Shown: positions 1 through 9,621 of the stretch, piece after piece
How positions within the stretch are numbered: the stretch's first letter is position 1
Layout: each line of letters opens with the position of its first letter
Assembly (NCBI GenBank): GCA_021818925.1
Contig: JAKASU010000001.1
Coordinates: forward strand, 359,972 to 423,971
DNA length: 64,000 nucleotides
Reading direction: 5' to 3'
Source of the DNA: Microcaldota archaeon
GTDB taxonomy: Archaea > Micrarchaeota > Micrarchaeia > Micrarchaeales > CABMGC01
The notes under the pieces: generated by a model
Database searches by the model: none
Seen by the model: the letters and a program-made list of their open reading frames with translations, nothing else
Told to the model about the DNA's origin: nothing
Translations under genes and position numbers: made by a program

Positions 1-261
1 GAGGCGCTCGTTCTTGAAGGCCATGCCTATCATGAGTATTATAGTTGCAATGAGGAACGCGAGCGTCACCGCTATGAAGCCTATGGGCTCCCACTTCGCC
101 CACACCTGAGCCGTCGCCTGGTTTATCTGGCTGCAGTACCATGGCGCGAGAGCGTTTGCGGTTCCGGTGGGCGCGCACTCGGAGACGGACTGCGCGGACA
201 CGCCGTGCATCGCAACCGCTAGAAGCAGGAGGCAAAGCGCAATTCTGGTTGTGGTTTTCAT
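1..261 (-). CDS. Membrane protein with signal peptide, N-terminal part only (truncated by window edge); probable sixth VirB6-like paralog
   Basis: Manual minus-strand translation MKTTTRIALCLLLLAVAMHGVSAQ...WEPIGFIAVTLAFLIATIILMIGMAFKNERL; open to the window edge; 7 bp after the next gene. Confidence 0.6.
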   Translation of the reverse strand, partial: MKTTTRIALCLLLLAVAMHGVSAQSVSECAPTGTANALAPWYCSQINQATAQVWAKWEPIGFIAVTLAFLIATIILMIGMAFKNERL

Positions 262-268
262 GCTAGCA

Positions 269-1315
269 CTATATCAGGTTTGTCAGCAGAGACATGAAGC
301 TCATCCTCTCGCCGACAGCGCGCGAGAAGTCGGCCACGAACACGTCTATGATTATGAAATTGAGTAAAGGTATTATCGTAAGGCCTACTGCTATAAGCCC
401 CATGAAGGTAAGGAAACTTTCGAGCCATCCCGCGAATGCGCCGCCAAACGGGGATACGGCGAAGAGCGCTGTCAGCGCTATGGCGAAAACTCCGGCTATC
501 GCAGTTGCGAGAGAGGACGCCGAGAAGATCACTGAGTTTGCATCAAGGCCCACGTTTATGTAGCCGTAGGTGAGGTTGACCATGAGCGGGAAGAGTATGC
601 CGAATCCTATTCCGAAGGCTATCATCGCGCCACCGAACGAGCGCGTTATCACGAACATACGCGCTATCAGGCCTACGCTCATGAAGAGCGAGAAGAGGAG
701 AAGCGCGGCTGCGAGCATGAGAAGCTGTACCTGTGAAAGGACGAAAGCGAAGTAAAGGACATCGAGCATGTATCCGGTAAGTGTGCTGAACGCGCTCGGG
801 GGCTGGAGGAGTATGGAGCCTCCAAGGCCAGGTATGCCCGTTGTTCCTTGTATCGCCTTGCCAGCGTTTATCATTATCTGCGGCACTATAGAGAGCCTTA
901 GGCCTATGTAGTAGATGAGTTGGTTGAGGTTCAGCAGCTGCTGGTTGAAGTTGTGCATGTTGCATATCGCCAATGAGAAGAAGTCGCTGGACGGCAACGA
1001 GGGCGGAAGGCACTCTACAGGCACGAGCCCCGCCGCGCTGAATATCTGCTGGAAGTTGAGAGAGAAGAGGAACGAGACTATGAAGAGGAAGAGTATGACT
1101 GTTATAAGAGAGAGCATTATCTCGTAGGACTTGATCTTCACCCAGACGCGCATGCTCTCCCTGCCGACGAACTGGCTGAACATGTACATGAGCGAAAGTA
1201 TGCCTATCATCGCCACTGCGGCGATGACCACTATCGGGAACCACAGGATCATCGGTGAGGTGATATAGCTCGCTACGCTGCTGCTTGCGAGCAGTATGCC
1301 TGGTTGTGCAATCAT
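269..1315 (-). CDS. Polytopic membrane protein, VirB6/TrbL-like paralog 5
   Basis: 348 aa; many TM helices; motif RMFVITRSFGGAMIAFGIGFGILFP shared with neighbours. Confidence 0.75.
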   Translation of the reverse strand: MIAQPGILLASSSVASYITSPMILWFPIVVIAAVAMIGILSLMYMFSQFVGRESMRVWVKIKSYEIMLSLITVILFLFIVSFLFSLNFQQIFSAAGLVPVECLPPSLPSSDFFSLAICNMHNFNQQLLNLNQLIYYIGLRLSIVPQIMINAGKAIQGTTGIPGLGGSILLQPPSAFSTLTGYMLDVLYFAFVLSQVQLLMLAAALLLFSLFMSVGLIARMFVITRSFGGAMIAFGIGFGILFPLMVNLTYGYINVGLDANSVIFSASSLATAIAGVFAIALTALFAVSPFGGAFAGWLESFLTFMGLIAVGLTIIPLLNFIIIDVFVADFSRAVGERMSFMSLLTNLI

Positions 1316-1316
1316 A

Positions 1317-2411
1317 TCATATCACCTTGCTCAGCAGCTTCTTTGACTGCAACGACGGCGAGCCGAGCATGTCGCCGAGGGCCTCCATCAGGTCGAGCGA
1401 GATTATCAAAGAGATTATGAGTCCGAGAAGCTGTATTGCCAGGAACGTCGCCTGGCTTGCGAAGCCGCCTATCTCCGCGTAGAGCGGGTTGCCGAAGACA
1501 GAGCTCAGCGGCATCACAGTAAGCAGTGACTGCAGTGAGAATCCTGCGCCGGAGAGCGAACCGAGTGAGAGGGGCTTGAACTGCGAGCTTATGTAGGCGG
1601 AGAACGGGTAGAGCAGCGAGGGGAAGACTATGTAGAAGGCTATGAAAAGCGCGAGCATGGAACCGCCTGCGGCCCTTGTCCACGGGAAGGAGCGCAGCAG
1701 TACTCCGACATACAGGAATACGGGGAACAGGAAGTAGACGAGATAGAGCAGCAGCGGTATGGAGACGAAGACGCCGATCATCAGCATGAAGAAGCTGACC
1801 TGGGTGCCCATCATCGTCACCACCGGCTGTATCCCCGCGAGCGGAGAGAATGAGAAGCCGAAGTAGTTTGGTTCAAGGGCGATATTGAAGCTCTGCAGGC
1901 CTGCAAGCACTCCCTGCACTGCCGCGGTTGATACGACATCCGGAATCACGCTCGCCACTCCTGTGTTTATGTAGTTGTTGCACAGCCCCAGATAGAGCGC
2001 AGGGACGTTAGAGGGTATTACCGAGTTGGGCGTCAGCGCAGAGAGCCCTACGGAACTTATCGAGGCCAGGAATGACACCGCGCCGTTGGCAAACGCTAGT
2101 CCCGAGGCTATAGCTCCGATTATGATCAGGTTGAACGCGCTCTCCAGAGCCTCTGCCCTTGTGAACTTCTTCAGCGAGTCTATCCCGAACCCGTATCCGA
2201 ATGCGTAGGCTATGCCCAAGCACATCAGAACGAGCAGGACAAGGAGCAGAGAGATGCTTATCAGTCCGCCGTATGTGGTCGCGCTTGCTAGGCTCTTGTC
2301 CAGGCTTGAGCCTGCATAGAGGTCGGGGCAGAAGTTGCCGAATAGTTGGGCGTTCACAGTGCTGAAGAGCACGAAAGCCGCAATCAGGTACGTGATTCTC
2401 ATGTTTGCCAC
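1317..2411 (-). CDS. Polytopic membrane protein, VirB6/TrbL-like paralog 4
   Basis: 364 aa; signal peptide; motif RSFPWTRAAGGSMLALFIAFYIVFP. Confidence 0.75.
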   Translation of the reverse strand: MANMRITYLIAAFVLFSTVNAQLFGNFCPDLYAGSSLDKSLASATTYGGLISISLLLVLLVLMCLGIAYAFGYGFGIDSLKKFTRAEALESAFNLIIIGAIASGLAFANGAVSFLASISSVGLSALTPNSVIPSNVPALYLGLCNNYINTGVASVIPDVVSTAAVQGVLAGLQSFNIALEPNYFGFSFSPLAGIQPVVTMMGTQVSFFMLMIGVFVSIPLLLYLVYFLFPVFLYVGVLLRSFPWTRAAGGSMLALFIAFYIVFPSLLYPFSAYISSQFKPLSLGSLSGAGFSLQSLLTVMPLSSVFGNPLYAEIGGFASQATFLAIQLLGLIISLIISLDLMEALGDMLGSPSLQSKKLLSKVI

Positions 2412-2415
2412 ATCG

Positions 2416-4059
2416 TCATATCAGGTTGCTCAGCCCCAGTATGTCCTTGTCTCCTCCGAGCAGCGTGGAGAAGCCGCTCATCGCAGCGAGGGCCACGAGC
2501 ACGTTAATGAGCGGTATGATCACCCCGGCAACGAAGTTAACCCCATAGAGATTGGCGAGTGCAAGAGCCGAGTTGATTGCGTCGCTCGGGTTGCATGCGT
2601 ACTGCGTCGAACCCGCGAAGCCTACCGGGATGGGCAGCGTCGTCGGGTTTGCAGGAATGCCTGTGACGAGCGTGCCTATGGCCCCACTCAGGAAACCGTA
2701 ACCGGGTATGAGATAGAAGGCGGCAAAGATGCCCTCGTCGACCACCAGGTAGTCGGGCATGCAGCTGTAATACCGCAGCACGTTGGTGGCGCTGGGCAGC
2801 ACGAAGAAGTCTATGTTTGATCCGGCTGTGCCCTTACAGAGGTTTGACTGGGCTGAAGCTAGGGAAACGCAGCCGGAGGTATACGTGCCTGGATATCCGC
2901 AGACGTTCTCGAACACATAGTCGCCGCTGGTACACGAAGCGCCGGGAACTGTGTTGGCAGGCACATAGCCGTTCTGCATCGTGTTCGCTCCGTACACTAT
3001 CGCGTTGCCGCTGGCTGGCAGCTCGTAGAGCGGTATGCCAGGCAGGTTGCTCGAGCCGATGGGCCCTAGGCCAGGATTGGAGAACGCGCTGTACTCCATG
3101 CCAAGAAGTATCGGGTACACGAGGACGGCCGAGAGGCTTATCCCTATCAGCAGGCCTCCTATCTTCCTCGTGAAGAAGGTGGCCTGCATTATTATGCCGG
3201 CGGCGAGCAGATACGGCCAGATTAGAAGAAAGATCGTTATGAAGAGGAGCTGCATCAGCATTATGTAGAAGACAAGGACAGCTTCGGTCTGCGCAGACCC
3301 TATCAGGCTGGTTATCGCAGAGTAGCCCGCAAGAGGCTTGTAGTCGTAGGCGGTGCTGAAGCTCAGTTCCTGCGCGCCTGGAACCAGGCATTCCGGAGAC
3401 GGCGTGCAGACCACGCTGCGCGCTGTGAACTCCGACAGGAAGCCTATCCAGCCGGTGAAGACGTAGAACGCATTGAGGTTGTTGGCCGCTTGGTTTGTAA
3501 CATTGGCAAGTATCGCATAGCTGTAGAACAGCCCGTAGTCTATAGACGGGGTGAGGTCCGCACCAGACTGACCGTTTGCGAGCGATGAGATGCCGGAGCA
3601 TACGGCGTTTGCTGGGGTAGGTATCGCGTTGGCGGGGTTGCTGTCTCCGGCGGGCTGCGTCGAGCCGTGGCTGTTGAGCATGGTAAGCGGCGAAGACGCG
3701 AGCTGCGAGCACACACCGGTGCTAATGCTGTTCGGGGAGAGTAGTGGGACGAGAGAGAGCTGACCTGTGCCGACGAGCGTGAAGACGCCAATTATGATTA
3801 TGGTCACGACACCGGTTCCTACCGTCTGCCCCAGCTCGCCTATAGCGCCGGCCTTGATCTTGTTGCTGTTGAGGAGTGCGCCGATCATGTAGTAAACTGC
3901 AGATATGGCTATGCCGAAGAGGACGGCTATGAATATGACAGGAAGCCAGTTCTGGAATACTGCATAGTTGCTAATAAAGTTGGGCGCAGCTGCTGCGGCT
4001 ACGGAAGAGACCGCCGCAACGGCGATAAGGAACAGCGTCGTTCTCTCAATCCAGTTCAT
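2416..4059 (-). CDS. Polytopic membrane protein with large extracytoplasmic Cys-containing loops, VirB6/TrbL-like paralog 3
   Basis: 547 aa; signal peptide; motif QATFFTRKIGGLLIGISLSAVLVYP; C-term LLGGDKDILGLSNLI. Confidence 0.75.
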   Translation of the reverse strand: MNWIERTTLFLIAVAAVSSVAAAAAPNFISNYAVFQNWLPVIFIAVLFGIAISAVYYMIGALLNSNKIKAGAIGELGQTVGTGVVTIIIIGVFTLVGTGQLSLVPLLSPNSISTGVCSQLASSPLTMLNSHGSTQPAGDSNPANAIPTPANAVCSGISSLANGQSGADLTPSIDYGLFYSYAILANVTNQAANNLNAFYVFTGWIGFLSEFTARSVVCTPSPECLVPGAQELSFSTAYDYKPLAGYSAITSLIGSAQTEAVLVFYIMLMQLLFITIFLLIWPYLLAAGIIMQATFFTRKIGGLLIGISLSAVLVYPILLGMEYSAFSNPGLGPIGSSNLPGIPLYELPASGNAIVYGANTMQNGYVPANTVPGASCTSGDYVFENVCGYPGTYTSGCVSLASAQSNLCKGTAGSNIDFFVLPSATNVLRYYSCMPDYLVVDEGIFAAFYLIPGYGFLSGAIGTLVTGIPANPTTLPIPVGFAGSTQYACNPSDAINSALALANLYGVNFVAGVIIPLINVLVALAAMSGFSTLLGGDKDILGLSNLI

Positions 4060-5259
4060 TCAATCACGCCAGAAACCTCCAGAGCCGAATACGTTTGCTA
4101 TTGCATCGAGGCCCTTCGCCAGTCCCGCTATGAAGCCTACAGTTATCGCCATGTCGACAGCTATCAGGAGTATGCTGACGAAGAAGTATGCAGCTACCGT
4201 CTCTCCATATCCTGCGGTTACGCCTGGCGCATTAAGCATTATGCCGATGAACTGGCCGAGGTTGTTGCCTATGGATCCGAAGTAGAAACTTGTCGGGAGG
4301 TTCAGGCCACCGAGGCCCGCAAGGTTAGGAACGTTGGAAGAATTTAGCGGCAGGGAGCTGCTGGAGCCGAAGAGGGAAGGCGATATCGAGTTGACCGAGT
4401 AGGCGGTGACGGAAGTGGTGAAAGGATATGATGTGCATGAGGTCTTCACCCCCAACCCGATGCCTATGCATCCGGCTATGTACGAATCCAGCACAATGGT
4501 CAATGGCAGGATGAAGTAGAAGCCTATCGCCAGAGCGAGTATCACGTTCGCGGTCTTCCTTATCTGAGGGCCCACGAACGAGAGCGACCTGAATATAAGT
4601 GCTATCGGGGCCATGACGGTCATGGCTCCTGCCTCAATTATAGGAAGCAGGATGAGAAGCATGAATAGGCTGCCGAACGACGCGGCGAGGAGGCCGCCGT
4701 ACACGGAGGTGAACACCCCTGCGTACTCGCCGAAGAGAGTGCCTATGTTTGTGGAGAACGTTACCTGCACCACTCCAGAGAGCAGCGACGGTGCTATTAT
4801 CTTGCTTACCTGGCTTATCCCCTGAATGAGCTGAAGGCCCTCGCTGAGCAGGAAGTAGGCAAGGTTGGCGACAACCGTATACTGTATCGATGCGTTATAG
4901 AGCGAGGTCAGCAGGTTGAGGCCGTTGACGAAAAGCAGGTTGCCAAGGTAGTTGTCGGCGGCGTTGAACAGGCCTGTGTAGCTGCTGTATCCTACGAGCA
5001 GGCCTCCGGCCTGGCACGCCGCGGCTGCGAAGAAGGTCAACACCGCTATTATTATCAGGCTTATGAACGCCTCGAATATTTCATAGCTCACCACTCCCTT
5101 CAGCCTCTCCCTTCTCCCTGCCGGGAAGAAGTTGCTGAGAGCGTAGACGAATCCGGCTATCGTGACGCTGAACAGCACGATCAGCGTGTTTATCCCTATC
5201 CAGTCGCTGTTGTTGACGGTCGCAAAACCGCAGGCCTGCACGAAAAGATTTGATATCAT
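4060..5259 (-). CDS. Polytopic membrane protein, VirB6/TrbL-like paralog 2
   Basis: 399 aa; divergent motif RSLSFVGPQIRKTANVILALAIGFYFILP. Confidence 0.72.
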   Translation of the reverse strand: MISNLFVQACGFATVNNSDWIGINTLIVLFSVTIAGFVYALSNFFPAGRRERLKGVVSYEIFEAFISLIIIAVLTFFAAAACQAGGLLVGYSSYTGLFNAADNYLGNLLFVNGLNLLTSLYNASIQYTVVANLAYFLLSEGLQLIQGISQVSKIIAPSLLSGVVQVTFSTNIGTLFGEYAGVFTSVYGGLLAASFGSLFMLLILLPIIEAGAMTVMAPIALIFRSLSFVGPQIRKTANVILALAIGFYFILPLTIVLDSYIAGCIGIGLGVKTSCTSYPFTTSVTAYSVNSISPSLFGSSSSLPLNSSNVPNLAGLGGLNLPTSFYFGSIGNNLGQFIGIMLNAPGVTAGYGETVAAYFFVSILLIAVDMAITVGFIAGLAKGLDAIANVFGSGGFWRD

Positions 5260-5263
5260 GCGA

Positions 5264-6376
5264 TCATGCGAGCTTAAGCTTGCCTCCGATGCTGAGCCTT
5301 ATGTCGCCGCCGAGCATGTGGGCTACGTTGCTGGTGATGGAGAATCCGATTCCAAGGTCAAGTATGAAAAGTATGAACTGCAGCACCACATAGGAGTTGT
5401 AGGCAAGTATCCCGTTGAGCGCCGGGAAGATTGTGTCGAAGCTCAGCAACGCCTCGCCTCCTGACGAGAATGTAGCAAGGACAGACTGCAGTATGCCGCA
5501 GATGATGCTTGAGTTGCACGAAGATGCCTGCGATTGGAAAACGCCGACCTGCAGCATCTGCGTCACAGGGTAGTTGAGCAGGATTAGGAGCGATGGATAT
5601 ATCACTGAGATCGCCAGCCCAACGGCCATGAGCGCGCCGCCTATGCCTCTGATGAAAGGGAACGCACGCATCACGAGGCCTATCGGTATCAGTATGGTCA
5701 GGCCCAAGACAAAGAGAAACGGCAGCATGTTGAGCTGTATCTGTATCAGCAGAGCCACAGGGAAAGCGATGAGCGTGATTGAGTCGCTCAGTATTGCCTG
5801 GAGCTGCCCTCCCGCACTGCCCTCGAGGAGGCTGTTCTGGTACGGCATCAGGGTGAAGCCCGACTCGAAGCCGACGAACGGTACGGGTATCGGCGCATAG
5901 GCGCTTATCTGCAGGCTGTCGAGCGCGCCGAATGAGGAGCTCAGCCCGAGCAGGTAGTTGAATGTGTCGCTGAGCTGTCCGCTTACGCTGGTGAGGTAGC
6001 CGCATGCGGCGTTGGTGAGCAGGTAGTTGGCGGGTATGCTTATGGGGCTAGAGCACGTGCCCGTGGACGGCACGAGCAGCAATGCCACGTTCGTTACGAT
6101 GGTTATTACCGCGAAGATCGAGACTATGAGCATAGCAGACTTGAATATCTCCCAGTACTCTTTCGCCAGCCAGTCTCCTATTCCCGTTTGCGGGAATATC
6201 TTAGAGAGGACGTAGCCGATCGCGACAACATCAAGCGAGACTGTCAGCGCAAGCAACGCGGTTGATATCGCGCTTGGAGGGATGGTGGGAGGAGGAAGCG
6301 GAAGGGACGGCGCCGCCCATGAGATTCTTGCGGTAAGGATAAGGGCGAGGAGCAGGAAGGGGATAAGTAGCCTCAT
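5264..6376 (-). CDS. Polytopic membrane protein, VirB6/TrbL-like paralog 1
   Basis: Start placed at MRLLIPFLLLALILTARISWA (signal peptide); motif RAFPFIRGIGGALMAVGLAISVIYP; C-term MLGGDIRLSIGGKLKLA. Confidence 0.75.
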   Translation of the reverse strand: MRLLIPFLLLALILTARISWAAPSLPLPPPTIPPSAISTALLALTVSLDVVAIGYVLSKIFPQTGIGDWLAKEYWEIFKSAMLIVSIFAVITIVTNVALLLVPSTGTCSSPISIPANYLLTNAACGYLTSVSGQLSDTFNYLLGLSSSFGALDSLQISAYAPIPVPFVGFESGFTLMPYQNSLLEGSAGGQLQAILSDSITLIAFPVALLIQIQLNMLPFLFVLGLTILIPIGLVMRAFPFIRGIGGALMAVGLAISVIYPSLLILLNYPVTQMLQVGVFQSQASSCNSSIICGILQSVLATFSSGGEALLSFDTIFPALNGILAYNSYVVLQFILFILDLGIGFSITSNVAHMLGGDIRLSIGGKLKLA

Positions 6377-6426
6377 GTGTCTCTTGCTATACTGATATAA
6401 AAATGTATAAATATCCTCGTTGGCTC

Positions 6427-7179
6427 TCAGTGCCTGAGTATCGCGAATCTCTTCATGTACGCCTCTGCCTGGAAGATGACGAAGTAGGGGAGTATGAAAA
6501 CGGAGTTTATGATAAGCATTATGTAGCTCGATATGAGCGTGCCTGTCGCGTGTATCACAACGTAGTCCACTATCGAGACCACGAAGGTGAGCACTATGAC
6601 CCACATGAGGAAGTACTGCGGAGAGCGGGACACGAGCTTCAGACTCTGGTTCAGCGCGGGGCCTATGCGCTTGTTCTCGATCACTATGGCGGTTGGCGCG
6701 TAGAAGATCGCCATGAAGAGGAAGAAGCCAACGACAGGGGTGAGTATGCCCTCCAGGCCGAGGAAGTATCCGAGTATGTTTACCAGGGTGAGTATGAACG
6801 TGTAGGCGAGGAGCACCGCGAAGACCCTGCCGGTGTACTTCTCCACCTCGTGCAGCACGCTTCCCGCATGCTTTGTAAACGTGCGCTCCGCCTTGACTAT
6901 GAGGCTTATCGCGACGAACGCGAAGCTCAGGAAGAGGAGCGACAGGAACGCCGACACGATTATTATCGCGATGCTGATTGCGTTGAGGTTGAGGAAGATG
7001 CTGGCGCTCCTGAGGAAGATGCCGCCGCTTGATACGTATGTTGGAAGCGGGGTCAGCGCCGGGATCAGAAACGCGATTATGAAAGGTATGGAGAAGAGGA
7101 GGACTAGCCTTATGTTCTTCGCATACGTCTCCCATGAATCCTCGAGAAGAGAGGCCATGCCAATCGTTAGGAAATGCAA
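6427..7179 (-). CDS. Integral membrane protein, unknown function
   Basis: 250 aa, several TM segments; same operon orientation. Confidence 0.7.
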   Translation of the reverse strand: MHFLTIGMASLLEDSWETYAKNIRLVLLFSIPFIIAFLIPALTPLPTYVSSGGIFLRSASIFLNLNAISIAIIIVSAFLSLLFLSFAFVAISLIVKAERTFTKHAGSVLHEVEKYTGRVFAVLLAYTFILTLVNILGYFLGLEGILTPVVGFFLFMAIFYAPTAIVIENKRIGPALNQSLKLVSRSPQYFLMWVIVLTFVVSIVDYVVIHATGTLISSYIMLIINSVFILPYFVIFQAEAYMKRFAILRH

Positions 7180-7208
7180 GTTAACATTAAAAAGGCGTTC
7201 GCAAACGG

Positions 7209-9110
7209 CTACGACGTCACGTTGAGGGCGCTTGGGGTGAGGTAGAGGTACTTGCCGTTGTAGACAAGGAGCGAGACGTACTCAATGGGCTTTGTGCTGT
7301 TGAACCAGCCTATGCGTGCCGTGATGTTGTACGTGCCAGATGCGCCGTTGAGCTGTATTTTGTTGACATTCACAAGGCACTGTATGTCGCCGTTGCACTG
7401 GGCGCTGGGCGAGATTATGCTGTCGTTTATCAGCCCTGCGAACCCTCCTCCGAAGCCGGTGTCAAGCGTTGACCCGAGAACGTACACCGTGTCGTTCCTT
7501 ATGTCGCTGTAGTGCAGCGTCGTCCTGTACACCGAGGACGCGTTGGCGCGATCTATGAACAGCGTTGTGTTCGAAGAGCTCATGTTGAAGCTCTGCACAA
7601 ACGAGGCGTGCGAAACGTAGATGACCGCTAAAAACAGGGCAGCGAAGGCTGCTATTGATGCATACGCGGCATGGCGTTTCCTGCTCCCCAGCCATTCCAT
7701 GAAGGCCCCCTGCTTCTCGTTTTCCCTCAGGCCAAGCGCGAATATCAGCAGGAATATGAAAGTTGCGTAATAGGCGTTTATCGAGTGCTGGAGGAGAAGG
7801 AATGGTATGACGCTGAATATCGGTATCAGCTTCTTCCTGTTCCAGAAGAGCAGCACGAGGGCCAGAGTCACCGCCGACATCTCGAAGAGCAGGGGATACG
7901 TGGGCAGCGGCAGGGGCAGGTACCGGATGAGTGAGAATCCGATCGCGGACGAGCCGCTCGGAAGCAGCAACGAGTTGAGCGGCGTGAACACCGCTCTGAA
8001 GTAAGCGGAGGGGGCGGTTATGATGAATGGCGCGTTTATCGCAAGGAAGACCGCCAGAGCTCCTGCCGACTTCTTCGCTCCCGCCTTCATGCCCTCGTTG
8101 TTCACCGAGTAGATCAGCAGGAGTATGACGGGAACCCAGAGCTCCTCCTGGATTGCGAGGCAGAGGCCGAGCGGTATCCACGAGTACCTGCTGCTCAGCC
8201 TCGCGTAAGCGACGATCAGCAGCGCAATCATCAGGAACGTTGTTATCGAGGCTATGTTCACAATCGCTATTATGAAGAAGGCGAGCATCGTCAGCCTTGG
8301 ATGAAGCAGCTCCTTGCTGTCAAGGCAGAACGCAAGCGCCATGAGCATCACGAATATGTAAACTGCTGCCTGCGCTGTTGAGTCGACGGCGCCGAGGTTC
8401 GCCATGGTGGGCGTGGAGAGGAAGTAGAATGGGGTGAACGCGAGCATGAAGAGCGCCGGATAATCGAGAACGCCAACTATCATGTTGCTGGTCGAGGTTG
8501 ACAGGCCGATGCTCGCGTTGTTGTAAAGTATGCGGGTGAAGGAGACGGTGTACGGGTTGATGCCGTGCAGCATCGCGGTAACGCTCTGCATGACCAACAG
8601 CTCCTCGTCATCTATCGAGAAGTTCTTCACCAGGAACTTCGAGGCGTAGTACAGCACCAGTATGAGGAACGTGGCGAGGATGAAGAGGAACGCCGCCTTC
8701 CTGTTTCCCTTCGAGTAGAAGTACGAGCCCAGGTATGAGAGGAAGAAAAGGGGAAGGAAGACGGTGAAGAGTATGCCGAATGTCTGGAAGTACTTGAGCA
8801 GGAAGAGCTCGAGCGTGAACGCGAGCGGGCCGTTGAGCACGTAGACTGATACGAATGCGACGACGATCAGCGCGAACACGGAATGCATCAGAACGCTTGT
8901 CGCCTTGCTTGCGCGCTTGGGTCTGGGCCCGGTGAACCTGAGCACGTACGCTATAGCGAATGAGAGGAAGAGGAGCGTGATCAGCAGGTTGAGAACGAGC
9001 ACGCTATTGGATACGTACGAGAATATGGCTGAGAACGAGTTCGCCACTAGGAGGATTATGGCTGCGACAAAGAGCTCAAGGTAGTGAACCTGAAGGCGGG
9101 TGACCTTCAT
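7209..9110 (-). CDS. Large polytopic membrane protein, GT-C glycosyltransferase-like
   Basis: 633 aa; many N-terminal TMs; acidic FSIDDEELL loop; C-terminal extracytoplasmic domain; assigned on architecture only. Confidence 0.5.
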   Translation of the reverse strand: MKVTRLQVHYLELFVAAIILLVANSFSAIFSYVSNSVLVLNLLITLLFLSFAIAYVLRFTGPRPKRASKATSVLMHSVFALIVVAFVSVYVLNGPLAFTLELFLLKYFQTFGILFTVFLPLFFLSYLGSYFYSKGNRKAAFLFILATFLILVLYYASKFLVKNFSIDDEELLVMQSVTAMLHGINPYTVSFTRILYNNASIGLSTSTSNMIVGVLDYPALFMLAFTPFYFLSTPTMANLGAVDSTAQAAVYIFVMLMALAFCLDSKELLHPRLTMLAFFIIAIVNIASITTFLMIALLIVAYARLSSRYSWIPLGLCLAIQEELWVPVILLLIYSVNNEGMKAGAKKSAGALAVFLAINAPFIITAPSAYFRAVFTPLNSLLLPSGSSAIGFSLIRYLPLPLPTYPLLFEMSAVTLALVLLFWNRKKLIPIFSVIPFLLLQHSINAYYATFIFLLIFALGLRENEKQGAFMEWLGSRKRHAAYASIAAFAALFLAVIYVSHASFVQSFNMSSSNTTLFIDRANASSVYRTTLHYSDIRNDTVYVLGSTLDTGFGGGFAGLINDSIISPSAQCNGDIQCLVNVNKIQLNGASGTYNITARIGWFNSTKPIEYVSLLVYNGKYLYLTPSALNVTS

Positions 9111-9139
9111 GCGCTACCTTCTGCTCCAAGCCTTTTAAA

Positions 9140-9508
9140 TCAGCAGGTGATTGCGATGTTGCTTGTTCCGCCAATCGAGCTGCCTATGCCTGTGAGCAGG
9201 CTCACCAGCGGCTGCGCGAGCAGCACTATTATCAGGCCGATTATGCCCCCTACTATCATGGCGGTTGACCACGATGTGAGGCTCTTCTTGAATTCGAGGC
9301 TCGAAGGAAGGAAGTGGGAAACGGCGTATAGCACGCCTCCTATCAGGAAGAGCGCTACGGCGAGTATGCCGACTATGTTCCTTACTCCGGAAACGAAACC
9401 GCAGAGGGTTACACTGATTATGCTCGAGGTGTTGTCTCCCGCAACCATTACCAGCAGGCTTGCTATGCTCACTGCCGAAAGCACCAACTGCAGTTTGTTA
9501 ATCTTCAT
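9140..9508 (-). CDS. VirB2/TrbC-like two-TM pilin candidate
   Basis: Signal-peptide-like N-term plus CGFVSGVRNIVGILAVALFLIGGVLYAVSHFLPSSLEFKKSLTSWSTAMIVGGIIGLIIVLLAQPLV, the two-helix TrbC/VirB2 pattern. Confidence 0.65.
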   Translation of the reverse strand: MKINKLQLVLSAVSIASLLVMVAGDNTSSIISVTLCGFVSGVRNIVGILAVALFLIGGVLYAVSHFLPSSLEFKKSLTSWSTAMIVGGIIGLIIVLLAQPLVSLLTGIGSSIGGTSNIAITC

Positions 9509-9621
9509 ACTTGCACCTTTGCTTTCTATATGAATATACGCCATTTAAATACCTATCATTCGCTTTTGTTTTTGACTCCTAGACGGCGATACAAAGGCTT
9601 TAAATAGATTAAACGAGCATT

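Noticed and set aside
543-1244. 233-aa minus ORF overlapping the first VirB6-like gene
   Set aside because: Alternative-frame, low-complexity HR-rich translation within a clear membrane-protein frame; typical spurious shadow ORF, as are many others in the track.
5264-7135. 623-aa minus ORF as a single protein
   Set aside because: The N-terminal 250 residues are an out-of-frame antisense-like read over the 6427-7179 gene; the real protein starts at the signal peptide MRLLIPFLLL (6376).
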